Assembly: GCA_044226395.1 (NCBI GenBank)
Contig: JBGAHD010000003.1
Span: 310,001 to 374,000 of the forward strand
Length of the DNA stretch: 64,000 nucleotides
From: JBGAHD01 sp044226395
GTDB lineage: Bacteria; Pseudomonadota; Gammaproteobacteria; Xanthomonadales; Ahniellaceae
Direction: 5' to 3'
Each line of letters starts with the position of its first letter. The first letter of the stretch is position 1. Made by a program: the position numbers and the translations under genes. The notes beneath the pieces are model-generated. The model did not search any database, had not been told where the DNA came from, and saw only the letters and a list, made by a program, of their open reading frames with translations. Positions 39,573-48,400 of the stretch are shown one piece after another.

Positions 39573-40355
39573 ATGTCGCGCGCGATCCGTTTGTGGCCCT
39601 TGCTCACCGGCACCCAACGCTACGAGAAAACCGTGTCCACGCGCGATCGCGGGCACGGTGTCTACATCGACGCGCCGATCCTGGCGTATCTGATCGAAAC
39701 CCCGAACGGCCGCATTCTCTATGACGTCGGCTGCGACTATCGCAAGCTCGCCACGGCCGAGAACCGCGCGCGCTACTTCGACGCCATGCGCCCGCAGTTC
39801 GAGCATCCGCGCATGGACGAGGATCAGCGCATTCCAAGCTATCTCGCGCGCCTGGGCCTGAGCGCGCGCGACATCGATCTGGTCTTCATCGGTCATCTGC
39901 ATTTCGATCACGCGGGTGGTTTGTGCGATGTCCCCGGTTGCGAGGTGCACGTGCAAGCCGACGAACTCGCGGCCGCGCGCACGCGTGGCGATGAGGGCGT
40001 GCTCGATGACGAACTCGCCGACGCCGAACGCTGGATCGTGCGTCAAGGCGAATACACCGTCGCGCCCGGCGTGCACGCCATCGCCACGCCCGGCCACACG
40101 GCCGGTCACATGTCGCTGTGGATCGAACTGCCGCAAGGCCCGCCGGTGATTCTGTGCGGCGATGCCGCCGATCTCGAGGAGAACCTGCGCGACGACGTGG
40201 CGCCGGGCTATTGCTGGCAGGAGCGCGTGGATCTGGCGCTGGCGAGCATTGGCAAACTCAAATCACTCGCCGCGCGCGAGCGCGCCTGGTTGTGGCCGAA
40301 TCACGATTTTGAGTTCTATCGGCGATTGCCGGCGTTTCCGGTGGCAGTGAGGTGA
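39573..40355 (+). CDS. MBL-fold hydrolase, N-acyl homoserine lactonase family
   Basis: 260 residues from the ATG at 39573 (CAGGAAG upstream). Metallo-beta-lactamase fold: HLHFDHAGG is the HxHxDH dinuclear zinc motif at about residue 108, a later ligand His is in TPGHTAGHMSLW, and Asp in CGDAADL. Length and PxxGxxxxDVGCD-like segment (GRILYDVGCDYR) fit the AttM/AiiA-type AHL lactonases, which open the lactone ring of quorum signals. The family also contains other lactonases, so the substrate is not certain. No luxI-type synthase in the window. Confidence 0.88.
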   Translation: MSRAIRLWPLLTGTQRYEKTVSTRDRGHGVYIDAPILAYLIETPNGRILYDVGCDYRKLATAENRARYFDAMRPQFEHPRMDEDQRIPSYLARLGLSARDIDLVFIGHLHFDHAGGLCDVPGCEVHVQADELAAARTRGDEGVLDDELADAERWIVRQGEYTVAPGVHAIATPGHTAGHMSLWIELPQGPPVILCGDAADLEENLRDDVAPGYCWQERVDLALASIGKLKSLAARERAWLWPNHDFEFYRRLPAFPVAVR

Positions 40356-40450
40356 TCGTCGTCGCGCGTCGGTCGAACGCGCGTAACTCGAACGAGCGCG
40401 GTTCTACTTCGACGCGATGCGCTTAAATCGCATCGACGCGCAAGAACTCT

Positions 40451-43400
40451 TCAGGGCGAGACTTCGATCTGCTTCGCCAACGCGTCAAGTTCCACCAGCC
40501 GCGCATCGATCGCGGCCATGGCCTTGTCGCCCAAGGCCCGCGTCGTATTGCCCGGCGGCACGAAGGAACCACCGACACGCCACATCAAGGTACCGAGTTG
40601 CCCTTCGAGCGCGGTCGGATGCGCGAGCGAATCGAGGTAGGCGTCGGATTCGAAGTCGTACAACGCGGTGTGCAAGGCGTCGAGTCGCGCCAGCTGACGC
40701 TCGGCACGCGTCTTCGTCGCGCGTGAAGCTTGCGGCGCATCGCGCTGCTGCGTGAGCTTCTCGCGCAACGAATTAAAGCGCGACTGCGCCGCGCGCATCG
40801 CGCAAGCCTTGCCCGCGAACACGCGCCAGGTCTCCTGACGCGCCTGCAGCCCCGCGCGATCGGTGGTGATGGCGGGATCGGCGACCACGTCGAATTCGCG
40901 GCGCCACGATTCATCGCCCCACGTCAGGATCGCGCGATAGCGGCCCGGCATCACTTGCGGGCCCTCGCAGCGCGTATGGCCATCATCGGCGAGCAGCGCC
41001 TCGCGCAGATTCCACACGAAGGTATTCATGCCGGGCGTCGTTTGCAGATCTGCGGCGGGCGCGGACGCTTCCTCACTCGGCGCATCAGGATCGCCGCCAG
41101 CGTCCGCGGTCGCGGGCGTGTCATCCGGTTTGCCATTGTCGAACGTCGCGAGCGTTCGACCTTCGCCATCCTCGATGCGCAAACTCAACTCGCCCGCGGC
41201 CGGGGCGCGCGCCAGATGAAAGAAGATCGGCGCGCCATTCGGTGGATTCTCGCCCGCGCCGAATTCAATCGAACCCGGGCCGCCGCTGCCGCCCGTGAGC
41301 AGGGCCGCTTGCGGCGTGTACAGAAACGCCGTCGCCGCTTTCGCGCGGCCGCGCAGTTCGCGCAAGGGCTGCAAGTGATCGAGAATCCAGAAGCCGCGAC
41401 CGTGCGTGGCCAACGCCAACGCATCGGCCTGCGCGGCGATCGCCATGTCGTGAATCGCGACGGTCGGCAGATTGCCTTGCAAACTGCGCCATGAGGCGCC
41501 CGCGTCGTTCGAGAACCACGCGCCGCGCAAGGTCCCGACGAAAAGCAGATTTTCATCACGCGTGTCCCAACGCGCGACGAAACTCGAATCGCCTCGCGGC
41601 AGCCCGCTGTCGATGCGCCGCCAATGCGCGCCGAAGTCGCGCGTCACATAGACGTACGGCGCGTAGTCGCCCAAGCGCTCGCGCCGCCCCGCGATCACCG
41701 CGGTGCCCGCGTGAAGGCGCGACAGATCGATGCTGCTGATCGTGGTCGCGTCGCGGATGCCCGGCGGCGTGATCTCGCGCCATTTCGCGCCGCCATCGCG
41801 CGTGATCCACACGCGCCCGTCGTCGGTGCCGGCCCACAGTTCTTCCGCGACAAAGGGCGATTCGGCGAGCGCGAACACCGTGCCGAAGTACTCGACCGAT
41901 GTGGCATCGCCCGCGATGGGTCCGCCGGAACGCCGCTGACGCGCCGGATCGTCGTGACTCAGATCAGCGCTGATCGTCTCCCAATCGACGCCGCCATTGC
42001 GACTGCGCCACACGTGCTGCGAGCCGGCATACAAGGTGTCAGTCGCAAAGCGCGACACCAGCAAGGGCGGGCACCATTGAAAGCGATGATCGAGATCGTC
42101 CGCGCCACGCCCGGTCGTGCCTTCCGGCCAGGGCGCGAAGAAGGCCTTCGTGCCCGCGCGCCGATCCGTGCGTTGAATCATGCCCGCGAAGCCGCCGGTC
42201 GCGTACGTGACCCACGGCTGGCCAGGCACCGGCACGGCCGTGCCGCTTTCCCACTGCGCGATGATGCGCCATTGGTCTTCGCCGATGTCGTAGCCCGTAG
42301 TGTTGCGACTCGCGATCGCGATCGTCGCGAACTCCTGTTGCGCGCCATAAAGATGAAACGGCACCTGATCGTCCACGGTCACGTGGTAGAACGCGGCCGT
42401 GGGTTGGTTGTCCATCGGCGACCAGGTCTCGCCGCCATCGAGCGTGATGGTCGCGCCCATGTCGTTGCCGACCATCATCACGCGCGGCTCGCGCGGATCG
42501 ATCCACGCGACGTGATTATCGCCACCGCGCGCGCGCTTGAGCTCGAAGGTCTTGCCGCCATCGGTCGAGATCATCAAGGCCTCGGCCACCGGCGCGATCA
42601 CGCGATCCGCGTTCGTGGGATCGGCGTAGAGGCGATTGAAGTACCACGAGCGCGCGCGCAGCCGCGCGTCGGCATTCACGCGCGTCCACCGTTCGCCACC
42701 GTCGTCGGACCGAAACAGTCCTCCGTCATGGGCCTGAATCAGCGCGTACACGCGATCGCGATTCGCCGCCGACAAGGCCACGCCGATCTTGCCCAGCACG
42801 CCTGGCGGCAGGCCGGGCTTACGGCTGATGTTGGTCCAGTGCGCGCCGCCATCGCGACTGCGATAGAGGCCACTCGTCGGGCCGCCGCTGGTCAGCGACC
42901 ACGGTCGACGTTGCACTTCCCACATCGCGGCGTAGAGCACGTTCGGATCGTGCGCATCCATCACCAGATCAACCGCGCCCGCGCGCGGGCCCACGTGCAG
43001 AACGCGGCGCCAGTGCGCGCCGCCGTCGCGCGTTTCGTACACGCCGCGATGCGCGTTTTCGATGAAGACATCGCCCAGCGCGGCCACGTAGACATGCTCG
43101 GGATCGCGTGGATCGATGACGATGTGCGCGGTCATGCGCGTCTCGGCTAGTCCAATGCTGCGCCAAGTCTTCCCCGCGTCATCGCTGCGCCAAACGCCAT
43201 TGCCCGTGGCCACGTCACCGCGGGGAAAAGCTTCGCCCGTGCCGGCGTAAACGATGTTGGCATTCGACGGCGCCACGGCCAGCGCGCCAATCGCGCCCGT
43301 GGTCAGAAAGCCATCGGTGACATTGCGCCAGTGATGGCCCGCGTCGGTAGTCTTCCACACACCACCGTCGGAACCGCCGAAGTAAAACGTTCGGCCATCG

Positions 43401-43570
43401 CCGGGAATGCCAACGATGGCATCGGAACGACCGCCGTGGAAAGGCCCGATCTCGCGCCAGCGCAGCGCCTGCAACTCGGGATCGACGCCCGCGTTCGCGG
43501 CGCCGATGCCGATCATCAGCACGCCCGCCCACCAGCGCATGGCCCGCACACCGCGCGTGAATCGATTCAT
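40451..43570 (-). CDS. Secreted sortilin/BNR-repeat beta-propeller protein
   Basis: 1039 residues; ATG at 43570 preceded by GAGG, with an upstream extension of the frame rejected. An N-terminal signal peptide (WWAGVLMIGIGAANAG) is followed by many Asp-box/BNR repeats with the pattern S-x-D-x-G-x-x-W (VWKTTDAGHHWRNVTDG, VWRSDDAGKTWRSIG, LYRSRDGGAHWTNIS), forming sortilin-type VPS10 propellers. The C-terminal 350 residues contain a beta domain (NTFVWNLREALL) and a helical end. Proteins of this group are annotated as glycosyl hydrolases, but the catalytic residues are not evident, and binding or peptidase-linked roles are possible. Confidence 0.88.
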   Translation of the reverse strand: MNRFTRGVRAMRWWAGVLMIGIGAANAGVDPELQALRWREIGPFHGGRSDAIVGIPGDGRTFYFGGSDGGVWKTTDAGHHWRNVTDGFLTTGAIGALAVAPSNANIVYAGTGEAFPRGDVATGNGVWRSDDAGKTWRSIGLAETRMTAHIVIDPRDPEHVYVAALGDVFIENAHRGVYETRDGGAHWRRVLHVGPRAGAVDLVMDAHDPNVLYAAMWEVQRRPWSLTSGGPTSGLYRSRDGGAHWTNISRKPGLPPGVLGKIGVALSAANRDRVYALIQAHDGGLFRSDDGGERWTRVNADARLRARSWYFNRLYADPTNADRVIAPVAEALMISTDGGKTFELKRARGGDNHVAWIDPREPRVMMVGNDMGATITLDGGETWSPMDNQPTAAFYHVTVDDQVPFHLYGAQQEFATIAIASRNTTGYDIGEDQWRIIAQWESGTAVPVPGQPWVTYATGGFAGMIQRTDRRAGTKAFFAPWPEGTTGRGADDLDHRFQWCPPLLVSRFATDTLYAGSQHVWRSRNGGVDWETISADLSHDDPARQRRSGGPIAGDATSVEYFGTVFALAESPFVAEELWAGTDDGRVWITRDGGAKWREITPPGIRDATTISSIDLSRLHAGTAVIAGRRERLGDYAPYVYVTRDFGAHWRRIDSGLPRGDSSFVARWDTRDENLLFVGTLRGAWFSNDAGASWRSLQGNLPTVAIHDMAIAAQADALALATHGRGFWILDHLQPLRELRGRAKAATAFLYTPQAALLTGGSGGPGSIEFGAGENPPNGAPIFFHLARAPAAGELSLRIEDGEGRTLATFDNGKPDDTPATADAGGDPDAPSEEASAPAADLQTTPGMNTFVWNLREALLADDGHTRCEGPQVMPGRYRAILTWGDESWRREFDVVADPAITTDRAGLQARQETWRVFAGKACAMRAAQSRFNSLREKLTQQRDAPQASRATKTRAERQLARLDALHTALYDFESDAYLDSLAHPTALEGQLGTLMWRVGGSFVPPGNTTRALGDKAMAAIDARLVELDALAKQIEVSP

Positions 43571-43613
43571 GACGCCCGCCCGCCTCGACGATGCGGCGAG
43601 TGTAACCCGCGCC

Positions 43614-43979
43614 TCAGCTCGCGGCGGGGATCTCCGACACGTCGTGGTAAATCGCCTTGCCGTGCGCGCGCGCGATCGCCACCATCTCGTCGGCGCCGGT
43701 CGAAGGCCCGCCGATGCGCAAACAACCGTCGCACTTGGCCACCAGTCGCCGCGAGATCGGATGAAAGATCTCGTCGAACGCGGCGTCACCGATGCGCGTC
43801 GAGCCCGCGTGCTCGATCAAGGGCAGGGCATACCATTCGCCGAGTACCGGCAAATGGCCCAAGCGAAACAGGCGCAGCGCCATGTCGGTCATGGCCTCGA
43901 CATTGCGCGCGATCAACACGGGGTCGTCATTCGTGCCGGAACGATACGGACCGGCCACCAGAATCATTTGCACGGGCAT
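43614..43979 (-). CDS. Small DUF4406/nucleoside-deoxyribosyltransferase-like protein
   Basis: 121 residues. MILVAGPYRSGTNDDP at the N-terminus is the phosphate-binding-like start of the DUF4406/NDT superfamily, followed by NVEAMTDMALRLFRLGHLPVLGEWYALPLI. RLVAKCDGCLRIGGPSTGADEMV contains the late acidic residue and GxSxGAxxE-like segment typical of that fold. The ATG overlaps the stop of the upstream acetyltransferase by one base, so the genes are coupled. A role in nucleoside or base metabolism is only inferred. Confidence 0.75.
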   Translation of the reverse strand: MPVQMILVAGPYRSGTNDDPVLIARNVEAMTDMALRLFRLGHLPVLGEWYALPLIEHAGSTRIGDAAFDEIFHPISRRLVAKCDGCLRIGGPSTGADEMVAIARAHGKAIYHDVSEIPAAS

Positions 43980-44476
43980 CAGGACTTTTCCACCAGAGTT
44001 TTGAACATCACGAAGGCGTCGACATAGCCGAGCCGCGCATGCTGAAAGACGCCGGGCAAGCGTCCGACGATGTCGAAGCCGAGCCGCTGCCACAGGCGCA
44101 CCGCGACTTCATTGCTCGACACGACGCAATTGAATTGCATGGCGCGGAAACCGCGCTCGCGCGCGACCGCTTGCGAGTGCTCGCACATCGCCGCCGCCAC
44201 GCCACGACCGCGCGCGGCGGGCGACACCACATAGCCGCAATTGCTGACGTGCGCGCCCGGGCCGGCGAAGTTGGCGCGGATGTAATACGTGCCGAGGATC
44301 TCGCCTTCGTCCGACACCGCGACAAAGGTCGCCAGAGGCGAGGTGATCCACGTCGCGCGAATCCAGGCCTCATCGGCATCGCGCGGAAAGGCATAGGTAT
44401 CGCCTTCGGCGAAAGTCGCTTGCAGCATCGGCCATAGCGTTGGCCAATCGGTTTCTTGGAACGGTCGAATCTTCAT
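43979..44476 (-). CDS. GNAT-family N-acetyltransferase
   Basis: 165 residues. The acetyl-CoA loop appears as VVSPAARGRGVAAAMCEHS (R/Q-x-x-G-x-G/A type, about residues 88-106), followed by the conserved AMQFNCVVSSNEVAVRLWQRLGF. Typical of RimI/YjgM-like small-molecule or protein acetyltransferases; substrate unknown. Its ATG lies 2 bases after the stop of the SnoaL-like gene and its stop overlaps the next gene, making a compact three-gene operon. Confidence 0.88.
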   Translation of the reverse strand: MKIRPFQETDWPTLWPMLQATFAEGDTYAFPRDADEAWIRATWITSPLATFVAVSDEGEILGTYYIRANFAGPGAHVSNCGYVVSPAARGRGVAAAMCEHSQAVARERGFRAMQFNCVVSSNEVAVRLWQRLGFDIVGRLPGVFQHARLGYVDAFVMFKTLVEKS

Positions 44477-44478
44477 CG

Positions 44479-44820
44479 CTACTCCGCCGCGTGGGTCCAC
44501 ATGCGCCGGATCAGGCCCTGCGCGACTTCATAGACCATGGCGATCTCATACGGCTGCTCGCGCACGCCGTGGATGCGTTCGTGATCGATGACCTTGTTGC
44601 CGACGACGAGGCGGCCCAGCAATTCCGCGCGCAAGTGGGGCAGTTGAAAGCGTTGCGTAGCATAGAACGTGGTCAGGGCGGGCTTGCCGACGAACACGGG
44701 CTCTGGCGCGGGCGGTCGAAAAAGTTCCACTTCGGGATGCAAGGTCGCGGCGAAGCGTTCGAGATCGCGCGCGTTGTAGGCGTCGAATTGCGCTTGAATG
44801 ACGGACTGCGGCGTGGGCAT
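44479..44820 (-). CDS. NTF2/SnoaL-like protein
   Basis: 113 residues with the NTF2-like start QFDAYNARDLERFAATLHPE and the cone-shaped-fold ending MVYEVAQGLIRRMWTH. Usually small ligand-binding or isomerase-like proteins of diverse function. It leads the three-gene operon with the acetyltransferase and the DUF4406 protein. No catalytic residues can be assigned. Confidence 0.85.
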   Translation of the reverse strand: MPTPQSVIQAQFDAYNARDLERFAATLHPEVELFRPPAPEPVFVGKPALTTFYATQRFQLPHLRAELLGRLVVGNKVIDHERIHGVREQPYEIAMVYEVAQGLIRRMWTHAAE

Positions 44821-44950
44821 GCGAGAGGTGGGTGGCTGCGAAGGGTCGAGGCATCTTAGAGTAATCCCGCGCGATGCACTGGCACGAGGTTCCCTTGCAG
44901 CCTTGAAACGTTTGACACGTTGCTTATGAACGGCTTGAAGGCGCGCGGGC

Positions 44951-45469
44951 TCACCGCTCGCGGATCATCAACTGCGCCGGACCATCGGGCGTTTCGACGA
45001 CCTGCATCGCCAGGAACCCGGCGCGTCGAAACGCGCCGATCGCGCGCGCGTTCTCGGGCGAAGGATCGGCTTGAATCCAAGTGACCGCGGGATTGGCGAA
45101 TTCACGCTCGACGAAGGCGCGAATCACGCGCCCACCGAGGCCGCGGCCCTGACGTTCCTCATCGGCCAGAAACAAGTCGATGCCGCGCGCGCCCGGATCG
45201 GTCTGGCCCGGCCACCAGCCTTCTTCCGAACCCGCGACGTGATAGCACTGCACGAAGCCACCAGGAGCGTCATCGAGCAACACGATGTAACCGCGCTCGC
45301 GCGAATCCGGCGCGAGCATCGGTCCGAAGTCCTCGCGTACCGCGTCGAGATCGCCCGGCTCGTGCCACCACTGCGCGACGTGCGGGCGTTGCAGCCACGC
45401 GTGGAGCTGGGGCAGGTCTTCCTCGGTCAAGGGGCGGAAGGCGATGCGCGGCAAGGCGGATGAGTTCAT
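44951..45469 (-). CDS. GNAT acetyltransferase resembling aminoglycoside 6'-N-acetyltransferase AAC(6')-Ib
   Basis: 172 residues from the ATG at 45469. The N-terminus has HAWLQRPHVAQWWHEP, then EEGWWPGQTDPGARGIDLFL, the CoA loop RQGRGLGGRVIRAFVE, and IQADPSPENARAIGAFRRAG and TPDGPAQLM. These blocks match the order and wording of AAC(6')-Ib-type enzymes (WW, TDPGxRGID, DPSPxNxRAI, TPDGPA). Many chromosomal homologues are not resistance determinants, so drug modification is not shown. It lies 20 bases downstream of the Lrp-type gene on the same strand and may be cotranscribed with it. Confidence 0.88.
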   Translation of the reverse strand: MNSSALPRIAFRPLTEEDLPQLHAWLQRPHVAQWWHEPGDLDAVREDFGPMLAPDSRERGYIVLLDDAPGGFVQCYHVAGSEEGWWPGQTDPGARGIDLFLADEERQGRGLGGRVIRAFVEREFANPAVTWIQADPSPENARAIGAFRRAGFLAMQVVETPDGPAQLMIRER

Positions 45470-45489
45470 GCGATTCGGATAAGTGCGAT

Positions 45490-45954
45490 TTAGAACGGCG
45501 GCAACCGACGCTTTACCGGCTGCGATTTGACGATGGCGGTATTGGTCTCGGCCTTGTCGAGCAAGCGATCGAGAATCTGATCGAGGTGCTCGATCGAGCG
45601 CAGGTTCAAGCGCGCGATGAAGCAATCCTCGCCCGTGACCTTGTCGCACTCCGAGAACTCGCGCGTGTCGACCAAGACTTTCTGCACGGCCGCGAGCTTG
45701 CCCGGCATCGGGCGAATGCGCACGATGGCCTGCAACTCGTAGCCCAGCGCGCGCGGATCGACTTCGACGGTGAAGCCGCGAATCACGCCGCGCTCCTGCA
45801 AGCGACGCAAGCGTTCCGAAGTGCTGGGCGAGGACAGATTCACGCGTCGCGCCAGATCCTTCAGCGAGATGCGACTGTCCGCCGCCAGCATCTCCACGAG
45901 GCGACGGTCGATGGGGTCGAGGGTCGATTCGGTGCGGCGCGTGGCCATGAGCAT
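45490..45954 (-). CDS. Lrp/AsnC-family transcriptional regulator
   Basis: 154 residues from the ATG at 45954 (another ATG is at 45948). The N-terminal helix-turn-helix is ISLKDLARRVNLSSPSTSER, with the RxL-type start LDPIDRRLVEMLAAD. The C-terminal RAM domain has AIVRIRPMPGKLAAVQKVL and CDKVTGEDCFIARLNLRS, a ligand-binding effector site. It is divergent from the DMT exporter gene across 180 bp, the common arrangement for Lrp-type regulators controlling an adjacent amino-acid exporter. The target assignment is inferred. Confidence 0.92.
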   Translation of the reverse strand: MLMATRRTESTLDPIDRRLVEMLAADSRISLKDLARRVNLSSPSTSERLRRLQERGVIRGFTVEVDPRALGYELQAIVRIRPMPGKLAAVQKVLVDTREFSECDKVTGEDCFIARLNLRSIEHLDQILDRLLDKAETNTAIVKSQPVKRRLPPF

Positions 45955-46134
45955 GCTCGCGGATGCGGGAAGGCTAGTTATCACGTTCGACGCGCGGGTG
46001 ACAAGCGCGATTAGGTGCATTCTAGCGTTTGCCTAATTGTCGAAGGTCAGGTGCCGCCACGAGCTTAGTCCTCGCCTGTATCGCCCGCGCGCCAAAGCCT
46101 ACGCTGTCGTCATCGACGATGGAGGTAGAACACC

Positions 46135-47067
46135 ATGAACGACATTCAACGCGGCACCTGGCAAATGAGCACGGCCATGGTGCTGTCGGGCCTGATCGGC
46201 TGGTTCGTGATGCTCTCGGGTCAGCCGGTGACAGCCGTGGTGTTCTGGCGCTGCCTGTTCGGCGCGGCGAGTTTGCTGGTCGTGTGTCTGGCGATGGGCT
46301 TGCTGCGGCCGGGCGCGATCACGCGAGGGCAGGCCATGCTCGCGATCGCCGGTGGCGTGGCCTTGGTCGGCAACTGGCTGCTGTTGTTCGCGGCGTATCC
46401 GCGCGCGTCCATCGGCATCGCCACGGCCGTGTACAACACGCAGCCCTTCATGCTCGTGGCGTTGGGCGCGGTGTTCTTCGCCGAACGACTGACCGCGTAC
46501 AAGATCGCGTGGCTGTTGATGGGCTTCACCGGCACTGTCCTCGTGGCGCAAGGCGCGCCGGGCGAAGCGTCGGGCAGCAACTATGTCGGTGGTATCGCCT
46601 TGGCGTTAGGCGCGGCGTTTCTCTATGCCGTGGCCGCGATCATCGCCAAGCGCCTCACGGGCGTGCGGCCGCATCTGATTGCGTTGATTCAAGTATCGGT
46701 GGGCGCGTTGTTGCTGGCGCCGTTGATGGACTTTTCGTCGCTGCCCACGAGTGGCGTGAGCTGGGCGGCGTTGCTCACGATTGGTCTGGTCAACACGGGG
46801 CTGATGTACATCTTGCTTTATGGCGCGATTCAACGCTTGCCCACGCACCTCACGGCGGCGTTGTCCTTCATCTATCCCGTCGTGGCGATCGCGGTCGATG
46901 TGATCGTGTTCGATCATCGCTTCGGCGTGTTGCAGGCCGTGGGCTCGGCGGCGATCCTGCTGTCGGCCGCGGCGATGACCGTGGGACCGAGCTTGCTCGC
47001 CGCGCGCGCCCGTTACACTGCGCGTCGAGCCGAGTGCGAGGACAAGATCGTATGCGCGAAACCATAG
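46135..47067 (+). CDS. EamA/DMT-superfamily transporter
   Basis: 310 residues with ten membrane helices in two EamA repeats (TAVVFWRCLFGAASLLVVC in the first, ALSFIYPVVAIAVDVIVFDH in the second). Members export amino acids, metabolites or drugs at the inner membrane. Divergence from an Lrp-type regulator favours amino-acid export (inference). The 3' end overlaps the following dehydrogenase gene by 16 bases in a different frame. Confidence 0.92.
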   Translation: MNDIQRGTWQMSTAMVLSGLIGWFVMLSGQPVTAVVFWRCLFGAASLLVVCLAMGLLRPGAITRGQAMLAIAGGVALVGNWLLLFAAYPRASIGIATAVYNTQPFMLVALGAVFFAERLTAYKIAWLLMGFTGTVLVAQGAPGEASGSNYVGGIALALGAAFLYAVAAIIAKRLTGVRPHLIALIQVSVGALLLAPLMDFSSLPTSGVSWAALLTIGLVNTGLMYILLYGAIQRLPTHLTAALSFIYPVVAIAVDVIVFDHRFGVLQAVGSAAILLSAAAMTVGPSLLAARARYTARRAECEDKIVCAKP

Positions 47068-47942
47068 GCTTCATCGGCCTGGGCGTGATGGGTCAGGCCA
47101 TGGCGCTGAATCTGGCGCGCGCGGGTACGCGTTTGATCGTGTGGAGTCGTCGACGCGAAGTCTGCGCGCCGCTCGAAGCCGCGGGTGCGCGCGTCGCGGA
47201 CGATGTCGACGCGGTGTTCGCGGCGGCAAAGACCGTGATCGTGATGCTGGCCAACGACAAGGCGCTCGATGAGGTGCTCGGACGCGGAACCTCGGCCTTC
47301 GCCGCGCGACTGCACGATCGGCGCTTGGTGCAAATGGGTACGACGTCGGCGTCGTACTCGCGCGCCTTGGGCGAGGACGTTCGCGCCGCGGGAGGACGTT
47401 ACGTCGAAGCGCCGGTGTCGGGTTCGCGCAAACCCGCCGAGGCCGGGCAATTGATCGGCATGATTGCGGGTGATGCCGAAGATTTCGATGTGGTGCGCGA
47501 ATTGCTGACACCCATCTGCGCGCGCACCTTCGTGTGCGGGCAGGTGCCGCAAGCCTTGCAGATGAAGCTCGCGGTGAATCTGTTCCTGATCACGCAGGTG
47601 ACCGGACTCGCGGAGTCCGTGCACTTCGCGCAGAGGCATGGTTTGGACATGACGCAGTACCTGGCCGTACTCGACGCTGGTCCGCTGGCGAGCGCCGTCT
47701 CGCGCCTCAAGGCGCCAATGATGGTGGCCGGCGATTTCAACGTGCAGGCGGCTATCGCCGATGTGCTGATGAACAATCGTCTCGTCGCCGAAGCCGCGCG
47801 CGAGGCGGGTATTGCCTCGCCGTTGCTCGACGTCTGCCACGCGCTGTTCGCGGAAACCGTGGCGTTGGGCCGCGGCGGCGAGGACATGGCGGCCGTGATC
47901 CGCGCGATCGAGGCGCGCTCGGCGCTTCAGATCTCCATGTAA
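47052..47942 (+). CDS. NAD(P)-dependent oxidoreductase, 3-hydroxyisobutyrate dehydrogenase family
   Basis: 296 residues. The Rossmann motif is IGFIGLGVMGQAMALNLARA, the substrate-binding signature is VEAPVSGSRKPAEAGQL (conserved beta-hydroxyacid dehydrogenase pattern), and the catalytic Lys lies in QALQMKLAVNLFLI (KxxxN). Substrate unknown: glyoxylate/succinic semialdehyde reductase or hydroxyisobutyrate dehydrogenase are possible. The ATG lies inside the end of the exporter gene, so the genes form an operon. Confidence 0.92.
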   Translation: MRETIGFIGLGVMGQAMALNLARAGTRLIVWSRRREVCAPLEAAGARVADDVDAVFAAAKTVIVMLANDKALDEVLGRGTSAFAARLHDRRLVQMGTTSASYSRALGEDVRAAGGRYVEAPVSGSRKPAEAGQLIGMIAGDAEDFDVVRELLTPICARTFVCGQVPQALQMKLAVNLFLITQVTGLAESVHFAQRHGLDMTQYLAVLDAGPLASAVSRLKAPMMVAGDFNVQAAIADVLMNNRLVAEAAREAGIASPLLDVCHALFAETVALGRGGEDMAAVIRAIEARSALQISM

Positions 47943-47975
47943 TCGTCGACGAGCGATCTTGACTCGATCGGTCGC

Positions 47976-48028
47976 TTGACAGGCTTTCGATTACGTCTGT
48001 AATCTGCGGCAAAGATTACAGGCGTAAA
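47976..48028 (+). promoter_or_regulatory. Promoter and paired BlaI/MecI-type operator of the regulator-peptidase operon
   Basis: TTGACA at 47976-47981 and TAATCT at 48000-48005 (18-bp spacing, preceded by TG) look like a sigma-70 promoter. Two dyads overlap and follow it: ATTACGTCTGTAAT (47990-48003) and ATTACAGGCGTAAA (48015-48028), centre-to-centre 25 bp. Together they make a 14-bp inverted repeat with one mismatch. Binding would block the promoter, so the operon is probably autorepressed. Confidence 0.75.
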
Positions 48029-48031
48029 CGA

Positions 48032-48400
48032 ATGGCCATCAGCGAAGCCGAATCCGTGGTGATGGAAGTGCTGTGGGAAAGCGCGCCGCGCGCCTCCGAC
48101 GAGATCATCGCCGCCCTGCAAAGCCGCGTCGATTGGGCCGAGCCCACGATCAAGACCTTGCTCAATCGCCTGCTCAACAAGGGCGCGATTCGCGCGCGCA
48201 AGGACGGACGTCGGTATCTGTATTCGCCCGTACTCACGCGCCAGCAGTGGGTGACGGAGCAGAGCACGGGCCTGCTCGATCGCTTGTTCGGTGGCAAGGT
48301 CGCGCCCTTAGTCGCGCATTTCAGTCAGCACCGCAAGCTCGGCAAGAACGACATCGCGGAGCTCCGTCGCCTGCTCGAGGATATCGATCGTGGCCGCTGA
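48032..48400 (+). CDS. BlaI/MecI/CopY-family transcriptional repressor
   Basis: 122 residues. Winged helix N-terminus: SEAESVVMEVLWESAPRASD and the recognition segment EPTIKTLLNRLLNKGAIRAR. The C-terminal dimerisation helix follows, where the partner protease normally cleaves between paired residues. The operator immediately upstream indicates autoregulation. It overlaps the membrane peptidase gene by 11 bases, as in blaI-blaR1 pairs. There is no beta-lactamase or PBP gene nearby, so the regulated trait is unknown. Confidence 0.94.
   Translation: MAISEAESVVMEVLWESAPRASDEIIAALQSRVDWAEPTIKTLLNRLLNKGAIRARKDGRRYLYSPVLTRQQWVTEQSTGLLDRLFGGKVAPLVAHFSQHRKLGKNDIAELRRLLEDIDRGR

Noticed and set aside
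39294..40136. 280-codon minus-strand frame over the lactonase gene
   Set aside because: Antisense to a clear MBL-fold gene; no motif of its own.
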